The position numbers and the translations under genes are program-made. From positions 1-43,950 of the IMG/VR virus record IMGVR_UViG_3300042010_000092: a stretch of 43,950 nt of DNA, one strand, 5' to 3'. Shown in pieces: positions 30,689 to 39,055 of the stretch. Origin of the DNA: a virus. Position 1 is the stretch's first letter; each line of letters opens with the position of its first letter. The notes beneath the pieces are model-generated. The model had not been told where the DNA came from and searched no databases. It saw only the letters and a program-made list of their open reading frames with translations.

Positions 30689-31849
30689 ATGACGTCTAGC
30701 ATCATCGATCCATTTTCCCGTATCAAAGGCATTAGCAAGACCCCCACCACAAAACCAAATACCAAGGCGGATACCTTCCCGGTAACCAATCCCAAGTACG
30801 CAACTCTAGTTAAATCCGTGAACGTTGAAAACCGAACTCGGATGGAGATTGTTACTTGGGATAACTTGTGTATTCCGTATCATCTCGATGCGCGCTGCCC
30901 ATCCAATCCGGAAGTAGTGCGTGTCGAGATTTCTCTAAAACCTTGTGGTGGTGCAAGACCCGATTATCTGGGCATGCATGAGTTGATGGAACATGTACCA
31001 GCAGAGATGGTTGATTATATCGACAAAGCTCTAAAGGGACAAGACCTAGATCACAACACAGCAGTTGCTCCAGGCACGTTGTACTTCTATTGGGACATCC
31101 CACTGGAATTGCTACAAAGATCCCCAGGGGGCGTTCACATTGAAGCTCTGGGTATTGTGGTTAGATTGGCAAAGCACCATAAAGGTGCAACGATTTATCC
31201 AGCGGACTATCGACCACCGAATGTGGAGTTCACTGGTGAAGGCATTACAGCTTCCTTTAACAAGATTGATTATTGCATCGAGGGCATTTGGCTAAATCTC
31301 AAAGGTGTTACAACTCGATTCTTGTGTAAGAATCAGAATGACCCCAACCAGCCCGAAGGACTTATTATCCATTCGAATGGTACCGAACGAACTTTCCGCA
31401 TAGACGAATTGTCTGCGAATGGTTTCTACATGACTGAGCAAGATGCAGCAGCTGCACGCGGTGAGACCGCAGCAGAGATCGCTCAGGCACAACGTGCATA
31501 TCAACAGCAGGTAGACCGAGAATACGAACGGCGACAAAAAGAAGAACAGACGGCTTATGACCGACGACAGAAAGACGAACAACTTCAGCGGGAAGCAGAG
31601 AATCGAGAATACGAACGGCGGATTAAAGAAGCCGAACGTGAATCTCGTGAACTCCGAGACTTGCTACAGTTGAGCAGAGAAGAACGCGCCTACATTGATA
31701 ACAGAGTTGATAAGAAAGATGCCAGCACGAACGTTAAACGTGCAGCAGTCCTATCGCTCGTTCAGGGTGCGGTAGGTCTGTTGATTACCGGGCCGAAGGG
31801 CATAGAGGCGATCATCAAGATCTTCACCAGCCTCAAAGGAGAACAATAG
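30689..31849 (+). CDS. Coiled-coil protein with hydrophobic tail
   Basis: 386 residues: a globular N-terminal half (about 35-235), a long coiled coil (about 250-345) built from repeats such as YERRQKEEQ / YDRRQKDEQ / YERRIKEAE, and a C-terminal hydrophobic helix (VLSLVQGAVGLLI). The layout suggests an oligomer with a membrane- or shell-contacting end. 5 bases after the previous gene. Function unknown. Confidence 0.7.
   Translation: MTSSIIDPFSRIKGISKTPTTKPNTKADTFPVTNPKYATLVKSVNVENRTRMEIVTWDNLCIPYHLDARCPSNPEVVRVEISLKPCGGARPDYLGMHELMEHVPAEMVDYIDKALKGQDLDHNTAVAPGTLYFYWDIPLELLQRSPGGVHIEALGIVVRLAKHHKGATIYPADYRPPNVEFTGEGITASFNKIDYCIEGIWLNLKGVTTRFLCKNQNDPNQPEGLIIHSNGTERTFRIDELSANGFYMTEQDAAAARGETAAEIAQAQRAYQQQVDREYERRQKEEQTAYDRRQKDEQLQREAENREYERRIKEAERESRELRDLLQLSREERAYIDNRVDKKDASTNVKRAAVLSLVQGAVGLLITGPKGIEAIIKIFTSLKGEQ
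31510..31635 (+). repeat. Imperfect coding repeats in the coiled coil
   Basis: Three related units of the Y-[ED]-R-R-x-K-[ED]-[EA] type; the DNA GAATACGAACGGCG occurs twice (about 31519 and 31608). They encode the coiled-coil section of the gene above and show internal duplication. Confidence 0.5.
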
Positions 31850-31850
31850 C

Positions 31851-33479
31851 TTGGACCCGAAACTAATTGCCGGTATTCAGAAACGCATGCCACGGATGAA
31901 TCCAATCTTGGCAAACGGCATCGCAGTAGAACAGATGATGGCTGTCGATGAAGACACCGGGATGAATGCAACCCGGCGTGAGATCGATAAGATCATGGCA
32001 ATTAACGCTAGCAGCTGGCCGGAAGATTTCAAATATGTTGGTAACACGTTGGTAACAGCGTGGAAGCACTTCGATGAGATTACTCGTGAGTATGGTTCCA
32101 AGCGGATTGCAAACATCGCTAAGACCAATACTTACATGGTGAACTTGAACTTCACCTATAAAGGCGAACCGTTATTCCCACGTCCACTGTTGCTCCCCTA
32201 CATTAGTGATGGCGGCATCGTCACATTGAATGGCGCAAACTACACTGTATCCCCAGTGTCGAAAGACGTAGGCTTCTCCGTGTTGAATGGCAGTATCTTT
32301 ATCCCATTCCGTCGGACCAAGTTGACGTTCAAACAGAAGTCGCATCATTACTTCTGCAACGGCAACCGTAAGATCATGTACGTGATCTGGTCTCAGATTC
32401 ACAACGAGATGGGTAAACGAACCAAGAAAGATTATGACAAGCGTGAGCGAATCGAATCCAGTCTGGCTCAATACTTCTTCGCTCAGTTCGGTGTCACGCA
32501 AACGTTCAAGCAATGGGCGGGTGCAGATGTACAGGTAGGTTATCTGAAAGATTTCCCACCAGAGAAATACCCACGTGACCAATGGAACGTGTACCAGTCT
32601 GCACACTTGACCGGCAATCACCCAACAGGTGATCATGTTCTAGTGGTGCCTGCTCATCAGGAAACAGATCTGGTGAAGCGATTGGTAGCGGGTTTCTGGT
32701 ATGTCGTTGATACATTCCCTAATCGGTTTGTTGAACCACATTACGCAGATTCCGTTGATCTGTGGCGCATCATCCTCGGCCACATGGTATTCGGCGATTT
32801 CGAACACCAGGGTAAAGTTGCAGAAAACATCAAGTCTCACATGTATTCCTTGGAAACAACTCTTGATGAGATGACCATGGAAGAGCTGCATTCTGTCGGC
32901 ATCAAAGCTGGCAACATCTGGGAACTGTTTCACTCGATCATGACCAGCATGGCTCACCACTTGTATGCATCCGACATTGATGAAACGTCGATGTACAACA
33001 AGCGACTCACAGTCCTGCCGTATGTGATGGAAGATTTCAACTACACCGTATCCATGTTCTCTTATATGTTCCAAGGTCGTCGGGATAAAACCGAATGGTC
33101 GTTGCAGGAACTGAACGATGGCTTGAAGCGTTCATTCAAACTGAACACAGCTATTCGTAAGCTGACATCGGAACACGGTGAGCTAGACACGTTGTCTATG
33201 CCAGGGTCTAACAAGGTTATTCGATGCACGTCTATCCTCGTCCCACAGGATCGTGCGAAGTCTGCATTGGCGCATAACAAGTCCCTACTGGCGGATAACA
33301 CCCGATTGCTGAACGCCTCTATCGCTGAGGTATGTCAGTATCGAAACCAGCCGAAGAATAACCCCGACGGTCGTGGTCGTCTAAACCTATTCGCTAAGTT
33401 CCGTCATGACGGGCTGATCGAAAGACGTGAAGAAGTAAGAGAAAGAATCGACGCAGCACAAGCACGCTTCAGTCGATAA
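31851..33479 (+). CDS. Probable phage RNA polymerase beta-like subunit
   Basis: 542 residues from TTG 31851, with AAAGGAG 9-10 bases upstream; no ATG is near. Residues about 92-162 (YMVNLNFTYKGEP, LLLPYISDGGIVTLNGANY, SPVSKDVGFSV, IPFRRTKLTF) resemble the N-terminal part of the split beta subunits of phiKZ-type polymerases. In phiKZ a beta-like subunit of the non-virion polymerase (gp123) lies a few genes after the capsid gene gp120, as here. Such an enzyme would read the late phage promoters. Similarity and synteny are from memory; the virion polymerase or another protein remains possible. Confidence 0.6.
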   Translation: MDPKLIAGIQKRMPRMNPILANGIAVEQMMAVDEDTGMNATRREIDKIMAINASSWPEDFKYVGNTLVTAWKHFDEITREYGSKRIANIAKTNTYMVNLNFTYKGEPLFPRPLLLPYISDGGIVTLNGANYTVSPVSKDVGFSVLNGSIFIPFRRTKLTFKQKSHHYFCNGNRKIMYVIWSQIHNEMGKRTKKDYDKRERIESSLAQYFFAQFGVTQTFKQWAGADVQVGYLKDFPPEKYPRDQWNVYQSAHLTGNHPTGDHVLVVPAHQETDLVKRLVAGFWYVVDTFPNRFVEPHYADSVDLWRIILGHMVFGDFEHQGKVAENIKSHMYSLETTLDEMTMEELHSVGIKAGNIWELFHSIMTSMAHHLYASDIDETSMYNKRLTVLPYVMEDFNYTVSMFSYMFQGRRDKTEWSLQELNDGLKRSFKLNTAIRKLTSEHGELDTLSMPGSNKVIRCTSILVPQDRAKSALAHNKSLLADNTRLLNASIAEVCQYRNQPKNNPDGRGRLNLFAKFRHDGLIERREEVRERIDAAQARFSR

Positions 33480-33502
33480 AATCTCAAGTCTATATCACTG
33501 GG
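33478..33502 (+). promoter_or_regulatory. Second-type promoter (TATATCAC)
   Basis: AAAATCTCAAGTC then TATATCAC (33491-33498) and TGGGG, directly after the stop of the polymerase-like gene. Upstream TCTCA block shared with 30012. A GGGGTAACCCC palindrome follows at 33520-33530 in the leader. Confidence 0.6.
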
Positions 33503-33559
33503 GTAAGATCCACACAGAAGGGGTAACCCCAAATTGCAAATATCCAACAGGACACATGC

Positions 33560-35731
33560 ATGTACCAGCAGCAACAGATGCAACAGCCTCAAATGAACCA
33601 ACCGCAATATCTGGCGAATATCTGCTACAACCAAATCGATCAGTCTACGTTCAATCCGAACCTACCTGCTTCGAACGATGTGTTTCCTCAGGTACAACAA
33701 ACCCAATGGCTTGCTAACCCACAAGCGATGCAGATGTTGGGAATGGCGATCGGTACTTTCCGGTTGCGCTTGCAGGAACGTGCACAACGTAGTTCGCTTC
33801 ATGTCTGGGCGTATAACAAGATCTCCCAGGGTCGTTTCCAGAATCAAGTATGGCAACAGTGGTGTGGTCACCTGGCTGGCTTCTTGGAGTTCATCTCCGT
33901 AGTTCAGGCTCAGAACAATCCACCACAAGTTGCAGTAACCAAAGCAGCAGATACCATGTTCAAGTGCTATCTCGCTTCCTGTGTTGCTGAACAACCACAG
34001 CTTGCGCAATTCGTTGCACAAGATCCTAACATGATGGCGGAGTTGCAAAAGTACAGCCAAGTGTTTGGTGCGATCATGCAAGATGTTCAAGCATATCGTT
34101 CTGGCCGTATGGTAGCTCCTCAACAGCAGCAAATGATGCAGCAACCGCAAATGGGCATGTTGAATAATGGCCAAATGGTGAGCATGGCTCAACCAAGTGC
34201 GGGGCAACTGCCAGCTGTAGGTATGAACCCAGTGTATGGACAACAGCAAATGGTACAGCGTGCACCGATGCAACTGTCGACTATGGCCGTGGGTCATCAG
34301 TCGCTCAGCGTACAGCCCGCAATGACTGTGCAAGCGTTGCCTGGTAATGGTGACACGGGTATGGACTACGGTATCCCAACCGCAGAACCAATCCCAGCAC
34401 CGGCTCCAATGCAACAGATGCAAATGCAGCAACCAGCCGTAACTCCAGCGTTGAATCCAGTTGAGTCGTATGGTGTTTCGGTAGCTGAAGCAACTGCTCC
34501 AGTTATCCAGCAGCCATTCGTACCGGTTGAAGAACTTGATCGTCCGATTCCGATGACGGCGAAAGATGTAATCCTTGATCCACATTACTACATCCCACAA
34601 GGTGTAGAGATCGATCAGGAGCGTCCATTCGACTTCATCTATTCTCCAGGCGGTATTGTCACGCGTCCAGCTTATCAAGTTGATTGGCAAGTAACACGCA
34701 ATGACACTTTCGTCTACACCCAAATGGTGAACCCCGAGAAGTACATCCGCTTCTACACGAAGTGGCCAGACGGCGTGGTTCAAGAAAGCATTGTTGAGAT
34801 CAACGAAATGATGGATTACCTGAAACACGAGATCGATGCTGATCTCCGTGGCGCAGCGTATAAGCCGAAAGGTGAAGTACGTCTCACAGCGCTGAAGATT
34901 CACACTCAGATCAATGACATGATGCCTCTGGCTGAAGTCAAAGAACTGCAGCTGGCTGATGAAACTACCCCAGTCAAAATGTCCGGTGATTACCAAGGTA
35001 CCACTGACATGGAAAACGAAGTAGAGTCCCGTAAGACTCTGCGTGCGGAACTGGGTCTGTCGAAAGAAGACAAACTGCCATCCCACGAATATCGTTCTAC
35101 CCGTACTCATCTGATCGACATCGATCAAGAGTGCTTCGATGTTCTGATGACTTCGTTGGATACTAACGACCTGCAACAGATCGCTAAAGACATCGCCCTG
35201 GCGAACCGTCAAGGTCTGCTGTCTGATCGTGTGTACAACTTCATCAAAGAGCGCCTGACTACCGAAGTCAACAGCTTCATGAAAGACTCGATGTCGCTGG
35301 ATCTGGATATCGACAACTTCATTGATGATATCAGTGAGCTGATGGATGTCCTGAACACCGATTACGATGCGAAGTATGTCAAGCACCTGAAAGATGCGGC
35401 ATCTCTGATCCTGGCTCGTTCGGTACAGCTGCATCGTACTGAAGACGAAGAAGGCGAAGTGGTGTTCTCGATCAATGACACTTACGTCAACCTGCAAACT
35501 GGTTGGGTGCTGGCTGACCTGACTGATGCGAAGCTGAATGACGAAGCGCAACTGGTGTCGGGCTATACCCACCAAGCACTGATCGATGCTATCAAAGGCA
35601 TGTTCAGTCGGGCAGAAGCTGGTGAGCGTATCCTGCGTCGTTTCCGTGTGATCACCCTCGATGGTGCTTACCTGGAATTCTTCAAAGGCGTACTGGTTCA
35701 GTCGGCATTCATGTTCCGTCGCGTAGCGTAA
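33560..35731 (+). CDS. Large protein with Q/M/P-rich low-complexity region
   Basis: 723 residues. The first 16 residues and about 180-300 are rich in Gln, Met, Pro and Ala with few charges, a prion-like composition. Residues 20-175 are helical; the C-terminal 400 residues look folded (alpha/beta, many D and E). ATG 33560 follows AGGACACATGC with a weak ribosome site. Codon use in the C-terminal part is as uniform as in the capsid gene, suggesting high expression. No family recognised. Confidence 0.7.
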   Translation: MYQQQQMQQPQMNQPQYLANICYNQIDQSTFNPNLPASNDVFPQVQQTQWLANPQAMQMLGMAIGTFRLRLQERAQRSSLHVWAYNKISQGRFQNQVWQQWCGHLAGFLEFISVVQAQNNPPQVAVTKAADTMFKCYLASCVAEQPQLAQFVAQDPNMMAELQKYSQVFGAIMQDVQAYRSGRMVAPQQQQMMQQPQMGMLNNGQMVSMAQPSAGQLPAVGMNPVYGQQQMVQRAPMQLSTMAVGHQSLSVQPAMTVQALPGNGDTGMDYGIPTAEPIPAPAPMQQMQMQQPAVTPALNPVESYGVSVAEATAPVIQQPFVPVEELDRPIPMTAKDVILDPHYYIPQGVEIDQERPFDFIYSPGGIVTRPAYQVDWQVTRNDTFVYTQMVNPEKYIRFYTKWPDGVVQESIVEINEMMDYLKHEIDADLRGAAYKPKGEVRLTALKIHTQINDMMPLAEVKELQLADETTPVKMSGDYQGTTDMENEVESRKTLRAELGLSKEDKLPSHEYRSTRTHLIDIDQECFDVLMTSLDTNDLQQIAKDIALANRQGLLSDRVYNFIKERLTTEVNSFMKDSMSLDLDIDNFIDDISELMDVLNTDYDAKYVKHLKDAASLILARSVQLHRTEDEEGEVVFSINDTYVNLQTGWVLADLTDAKLNDEAQLVSGYTHQALIDAIKGMFSRAEAGERILRRFRVITLDGAYLEFFKGVLVQSAFMFRRVA

Positions 35732-35743
35732 ACCATTTCCAAG

Positions 35744-35770
35744 CCCTCTCCTTCGGGAGAGGGTTTTATT
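35744..35770 (+). terminator. Intrinsic TTCG terminator
   Basis: CCCTCTCC (35744-35751), TTCG, GGAGAGGG (35756-35763), then TTTTATT. Strong and conventional, without CATA/TATG flanks. Confidence 0.85.
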
Positions 35771-35786
35771 CTGTTTGGAGCTGTAG

Positions 35787-36116
35787 ATGATTTCTCAATG
35801 CACCCGTCGTATTGATCGTGACAAAGGCCTGACCATCAACGATTGGAAAAAGTTCTTTGAAGCTAATCCTTCGCCATGGGTATACAAGGCACACGCTGAC
35901 GCTCCACTCGATGTAATCAGCACTGCAATGAATGCCAGAGCGTTCGTTAACAACGTGCAGTACTTCGATAATCACTTCACCTACGATCTCCATCTGCTCG
36001 ATGGTTTCACTGAAGAAGACATGTACAACCACACCGTCGAACCACTTTACGGATTGCTGTTCCGTCATGGTAAACCGGTTGGTGCCGAAATCAAATTCCT
36101 GGAGTTTGCTATCTAA
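35787..36116 (+). CDS. Soluble unknown protein, 109 residues
   Basis: Alpha/beta type, with Phe/Tyr-rich C-terminal half. TGGAG 7 bases upstream. Stop overlaps the next start (TAATG). First of four small genes after a terminator; the promoter is not visible. Function unknown. Confidence 0.7.
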   Translation: MISQCTRRIDRDKGLTINDWKKFFEANPSPWVYKAHADAPLDVISTAMNARAFVNNVQYFDNHFTYDLHLLDGFTEEDMYNHTVEPLYGLLFRHGKPVGAEIKFLEFAI

Positions 36117-36421
36117 TGGCAAAAGTACTGTACAAAGGCGGTAAGTGGAAAGGTGTTCAGATACCACCTTGCTGGATTATGGACGGTACTGAAGCATGGG
36201 AACTATTCCACGCTAAACCAGGCAAGAAAGATCCAAAGCAGAAATCGCTAGATGAACACATGGCAGAGATGGACGCTAAGTGGCGTAAGTCGGAAGGTCG
36301 TAAACCATACGCGGAACTCACTGAACGTGAACGGCTGATGGAGCACAACTTTACTCAACCGGCGTGGAACGCTCTGCTAGCTAAAGAAGCTGCTGCACAA
36401 GAATCCGAACAAACGAATTAA
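36116..36421 (+). CDS. Soluble unknown protein, 101 residues
   Basis: Basic N-terminal part (VLYKGGKWKG) and a charged helical C-terminal half. Coupled to the upstream gene. No family recognised. Confidence 0.7.
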   Translation: MAKVLYKGGKWKGVQIPPCWIMDGTEAWELFHAKPGKKDPKQKSLDEHMAEMDAKWRKSEGRKPYAELTERERLMEHNFTQPAWNALLAKEAAAQESEQTN

Positions 36422-36445
36422 CACAACCCAAATTAGAAGGAAGCT

Positions 36446-37255
36446 ATGATGAATAATGTTAACCTGTGTGACAAAGCTCTGTCGGACGTAATGGAAGCAG
36501 AAGCCGCTGCACCTCAAGCAGCTAACGACAATTGGAAACAGGATCTTAGTGATCGTACCCAAGTTCACAGTGACCATTATGAAAATGTGGTCATCCCTGC
36601 AATGTTTCCACAAGAACATTTGCTGGCAGCTGCTGATCACGTAAGTGACAAAGGCTACCAGGTCAGCACACAGGCTGAACATGATGCATTCATGGCTCGC
36701 CGTAATCACCGTTTGATTGACGATGATGGCACCTACCATTACGTCGCAATGGATGATCTCCCACAAGTCGGTCGTACAGATGCACCGTACAAAATCACAT
36801 CGACTGGTGATCTCTTCAAATTTGTAGATGGGCAATACATGGCATTTAACCCATACGCTCCACAGGGGCAACAGATCTCCGCTCCACGTGCTGAGATCGT
36901 AGATGACACGGCTAACATGCCAACTGGCGGAACTGGTCCGCTATCCGTGATCTATAACGTGCACGCTCTGCGTCGTGACCTCCACGCAAAAGCTTCATTG
37001 AACTGGTCCTTCCGGGATATGGTTCCTCAAGGCATTATCGCGCGTAGCGATGATGTTAAGACACAACGCATCAAGTATTTCCGTCACAGTCACAAAGCTC
37101 TCCTGAACCAGATCCGTACGGAAGTTCGTAAGGCTGGCGCTCTGGTTGGCGAATACGTTGATGCTCTGAAACGCATCGGTGTAGATGTCTGGTACGATAA
37201 CAGCAAAAATGAATTCGGTTTCAAGGATGGGGAATTTGTAGTGGTATTTGCATGA
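36446..37255 (+). CDS. Soluble unknown protein, 269 residues
   Basis: AAGGAAGC just upstream; ATG 36446 and 36449 both possible. N-terminal 100 residues acidic, middle with repeated short beta segments, C-terminal 80 residues basic then beta-type (FGFKDGEFVVVF). Stop overlaps the next start (ATGA). No family recognised. Confidence 0.7.
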   Translation: MMNNVNLCDKALSDVMEAEAAAPQAANDNWKQDLSDRTQVHSDHYENVVIPAMFPQEHLLAAADHVSDKGYQVSTQAEHDAFMARRNHRLIDDDGTYHYVAMDDLPQVGRTDAPYKITSTGDLFKFVDGQYMAFNPYAPQGQQISAPRAEIVDDTANMPTGGTGPLSVIYNVHALRRDLHAKASLNWSFRDMVPQGIIARSDDVKTQRIKYFRHSHKALLNQIRTEVRKAGALVGEYVDALKRIGVDVWYDNSKNEFGFKDGEFVVVFA

Positions 37256-37683
37256 CTCGAAAAGTTCGAAAAGGATGGACGCATCCTGAGTGGTATATGA
37301 CAGGCAAACGGAAACCCCGTATTGCTAAGAAGATGGCGGATCGTAATAATCGTCGTCGTGCCATACTCCATCTCATGATGCGCACTATCTACACGCCGTT
37401 AATGTCTGAGTATGACGTGCGTGTAGTCAAATCGGAAGCAAGAAGGCATAAGCTTCCGATGAAGCAAAGAAGCGCGTTGTTCGCTGCACTGTTGATGCAT
37501 AAGCGAGCTGCATATCAAGGTGTGATCGTGCGTGTGAAGAAGCGAGAAGGCTTCATGCAATCGATTGTTGTACATCGTGATCGTTTAGCTGCATTCATCC
37601 GTGAAAACCATGTCTACTCTTATCGTGATGATAAGGGCGAGACTTGGCTAGAGCAACCAATCCTTGTCCATAAACCACTGTAA
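37252..37683 (+). CDS. Basic soluble protein, 143 residues
   Basis: Very basic throughout (KVRKGWTH, RKPRIAKK, RNNRRR). Coupled to the upstream gene by ATGA. Composition suggests nucleic-acid binding; no domain recognised. Ends at the convergent terminator. Confidence 0.7.
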   Translation: MTRKVRKGWTHPEWYMTGKRKPRIAKKMADRNNRRRAILHLMMRTIYTPLMSEYDVRVVKSEARRHKLPMKQRSALFAALLMHKRAAYQGVIVRVKKREGFMQSIVVHRDRLAAFIRENHVYSYRDDKGETWLEQPILVHKPL

Positions 37684-37686
37684 CGA

Positions 37687-37731
37687 CATATTGGCCACCC
37701 TTCGGGGTGGCCTCTATGCCTATTTTTTTTT
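37687..37731 (+). terminator. Convergent-site terminator with T-run
   Basis: CATA (37687), GGCCACCC (37693-37700), TTCG, GGGTGGCC (37705-37712), TATG (37715), then a T-run to 37731 that overlaps the stop codon of the minus-strand gene. Near-twin of the element at 24123. Confidence 0.85.
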
Positions 37732-38161
37732 ATTCCGGATCGAACATTACGGTAACCGGATGTGGCGGTAACCAGGCAACAGCGTCAATACGAGGCGTCA
37801 ATATAATCTCACGTGCCGTAGGATCAATAGCACCTGTATAGAAATCCGAATCGTAGACCGGTAATTGATACACGTCCCGAAGATATTTTAATATATCCTC
37901 AGTTGTAGCAAAGTCACCCGGTTTACCAGACAGTCGGCCATCAGTGATAGTCTCATCTAAACGCCACCGGTTATAGAACAATGTTGCTTCACCAGTAAAG
38001 TCATTTGATGATGCCTTACTTCGGATAGTAACCTTTGCATTACAAGCATTCTGCAACCAGACGCCCGCATTAACAAAGTCTACATCTGAAAGCTGTACCT
38101 TCAACCCTGTCGCTTTGTTGAACTTATTCAACAGCGTTTGTTTTGTGTCTAATAGAAACAT
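37730..38161 (-). CDS. Probable virion protein, short paralogue
   Basis: 143 residues from the ATG at 38161, with TGAGG 6-7 bases upstream. Pattern over about 10-115 (K-F-N-K-x-x-G, then TIRS, F-Y-N-R-W-R-L, TTEDILKYL, SDF) aligns by eye with the N-terminal half of the next upstream gene (INDKYNF, EIIP, F-T-Y-D-R-L, TTLDILKQI, DDF). Last gene of a minus-strand operon of three. A structural role is inferred from the neighbourhood. Confidence 0.65.
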   Translation of the reverse strand: MFLLDTKQTLLNKFNKATGLKVQLSDVDFVNAGVWLQNACNAKVTIRSKASSNDFTGEATLFYNRWRLDETITDGRLSGKPGDFATTEDILKYLRDVYQLPVYDSDFYTGAIDPTAREIILTPRIDAVAWLPPHPVTVMFDPE

Positions 38162-38168
38162 ACCAACC

Positions 38169-39047
38169 TCAATCGTAATGCAGTCGGATGTAACCATCCA
38201 TCTGAGTAGAGAATGCAGGATTGAGTTCAACAACCAATACCCGATTACAATCCGTCCTGGCTGTCCACCGTGGCGTAGGAGCGCCGTTATACAGAACCTT
38301 ACAATGTGGCTCACCTTGGACCAAAGTGTGCGTGAGGCTGATCGCAGTGGGTTGTGTGCCTACATCGAAGTGCACACCCGTATTAGGCTGGACTGATTTG
38401 GCAATACGTTCAGGATCGTGGTACAAGCCCACTGGAATATCTTTCAACCATTCTCGCCATTGAGTAAAGTCGTAACGACTAAACAACAGATCGCCATTGT
38501 GAAAATTAGGATCGTGTCGTTGTGAGACTTCAGGAAACTCGAGCAACACACCCGTTATAGCAGACAGGTTGATTTTGGTGGTGTTAACCAACCGTACTCT
38601 TAAGTGACCTACAAACCGTAATGAATGCGGATCAGCTTGGATAATGAAATCCGGTTCTGCTGGAGCACTGTAGTGATCGAAGGTCTGATGAACAAAGTCA
38701 TCTGTTTCAAACACAATTTCATTACGGTCGCCAATCTGCTTGAGAATGTCAAGCGTTGTGATTGGTAACTTCAGCCCACTGACATTAACAGCAACCGTAT
38801 TACGAAAGAACTCAGTACAGTTCAAACGGTCGTAAGTGAATATCGTTTCTGTGATAGCGGGCATTAAGTTAATAGGGTTGGTTGAACGATTTGGGATAAT
38901 CTCGATCTGGGTCCGTTTAGGACCCAATGCCGTTAACGCCTTCAACTTCACAATCCCAGGCTGAAGCTGGAAATTATACTTGTCGTTGATCATGTCAATA
39001 ACAGCTTGCCATGATCCTACCCGCAGGTAGTCTTGTGTGATATACAT
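38169..39047 (-). CDS. Probable virion protein, long paralogue
   Basis: 292 residues, beta-rich soluble protein. The N-terminal 125 residues match the 37730 product in layout; the C-terminal half (about 145-290) is extra and holds GVHFDVG and NGAPTPRWTAR. Starts 8 bases after the 720-residue gene and ends 7 bases before the short paralogue. No named family recognised. Confidence 0.65.
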   Translation of the reverse strand: MYITQDYLRVGSWQAVIDMINDKYNFQLQPGIVKLKALTALGPKRTQIEIIPNRSTNPINLMPAITETIFTYDRLNCTEFFRNTVAVNVSGLKLPITTLDILKQIGDRNEIVFETDDFVHQTFDHYSAPAEPDFIIQADPHSLRFVGHLRVRLVNTTKINLSAITGVLLEFPEVSQRHDPNFHNGDLLFSRYDFTQWREWLKDIPVGLYHDPERIAKSVQPNTGVHFDVGTQPTAISLTHTLVQGEPHCKVLYNGAPTPRWTARTDCNRVLVVELNPAFSTQMDGYIRLHYD

Positions 39048-39055
39048 CGCTCACC

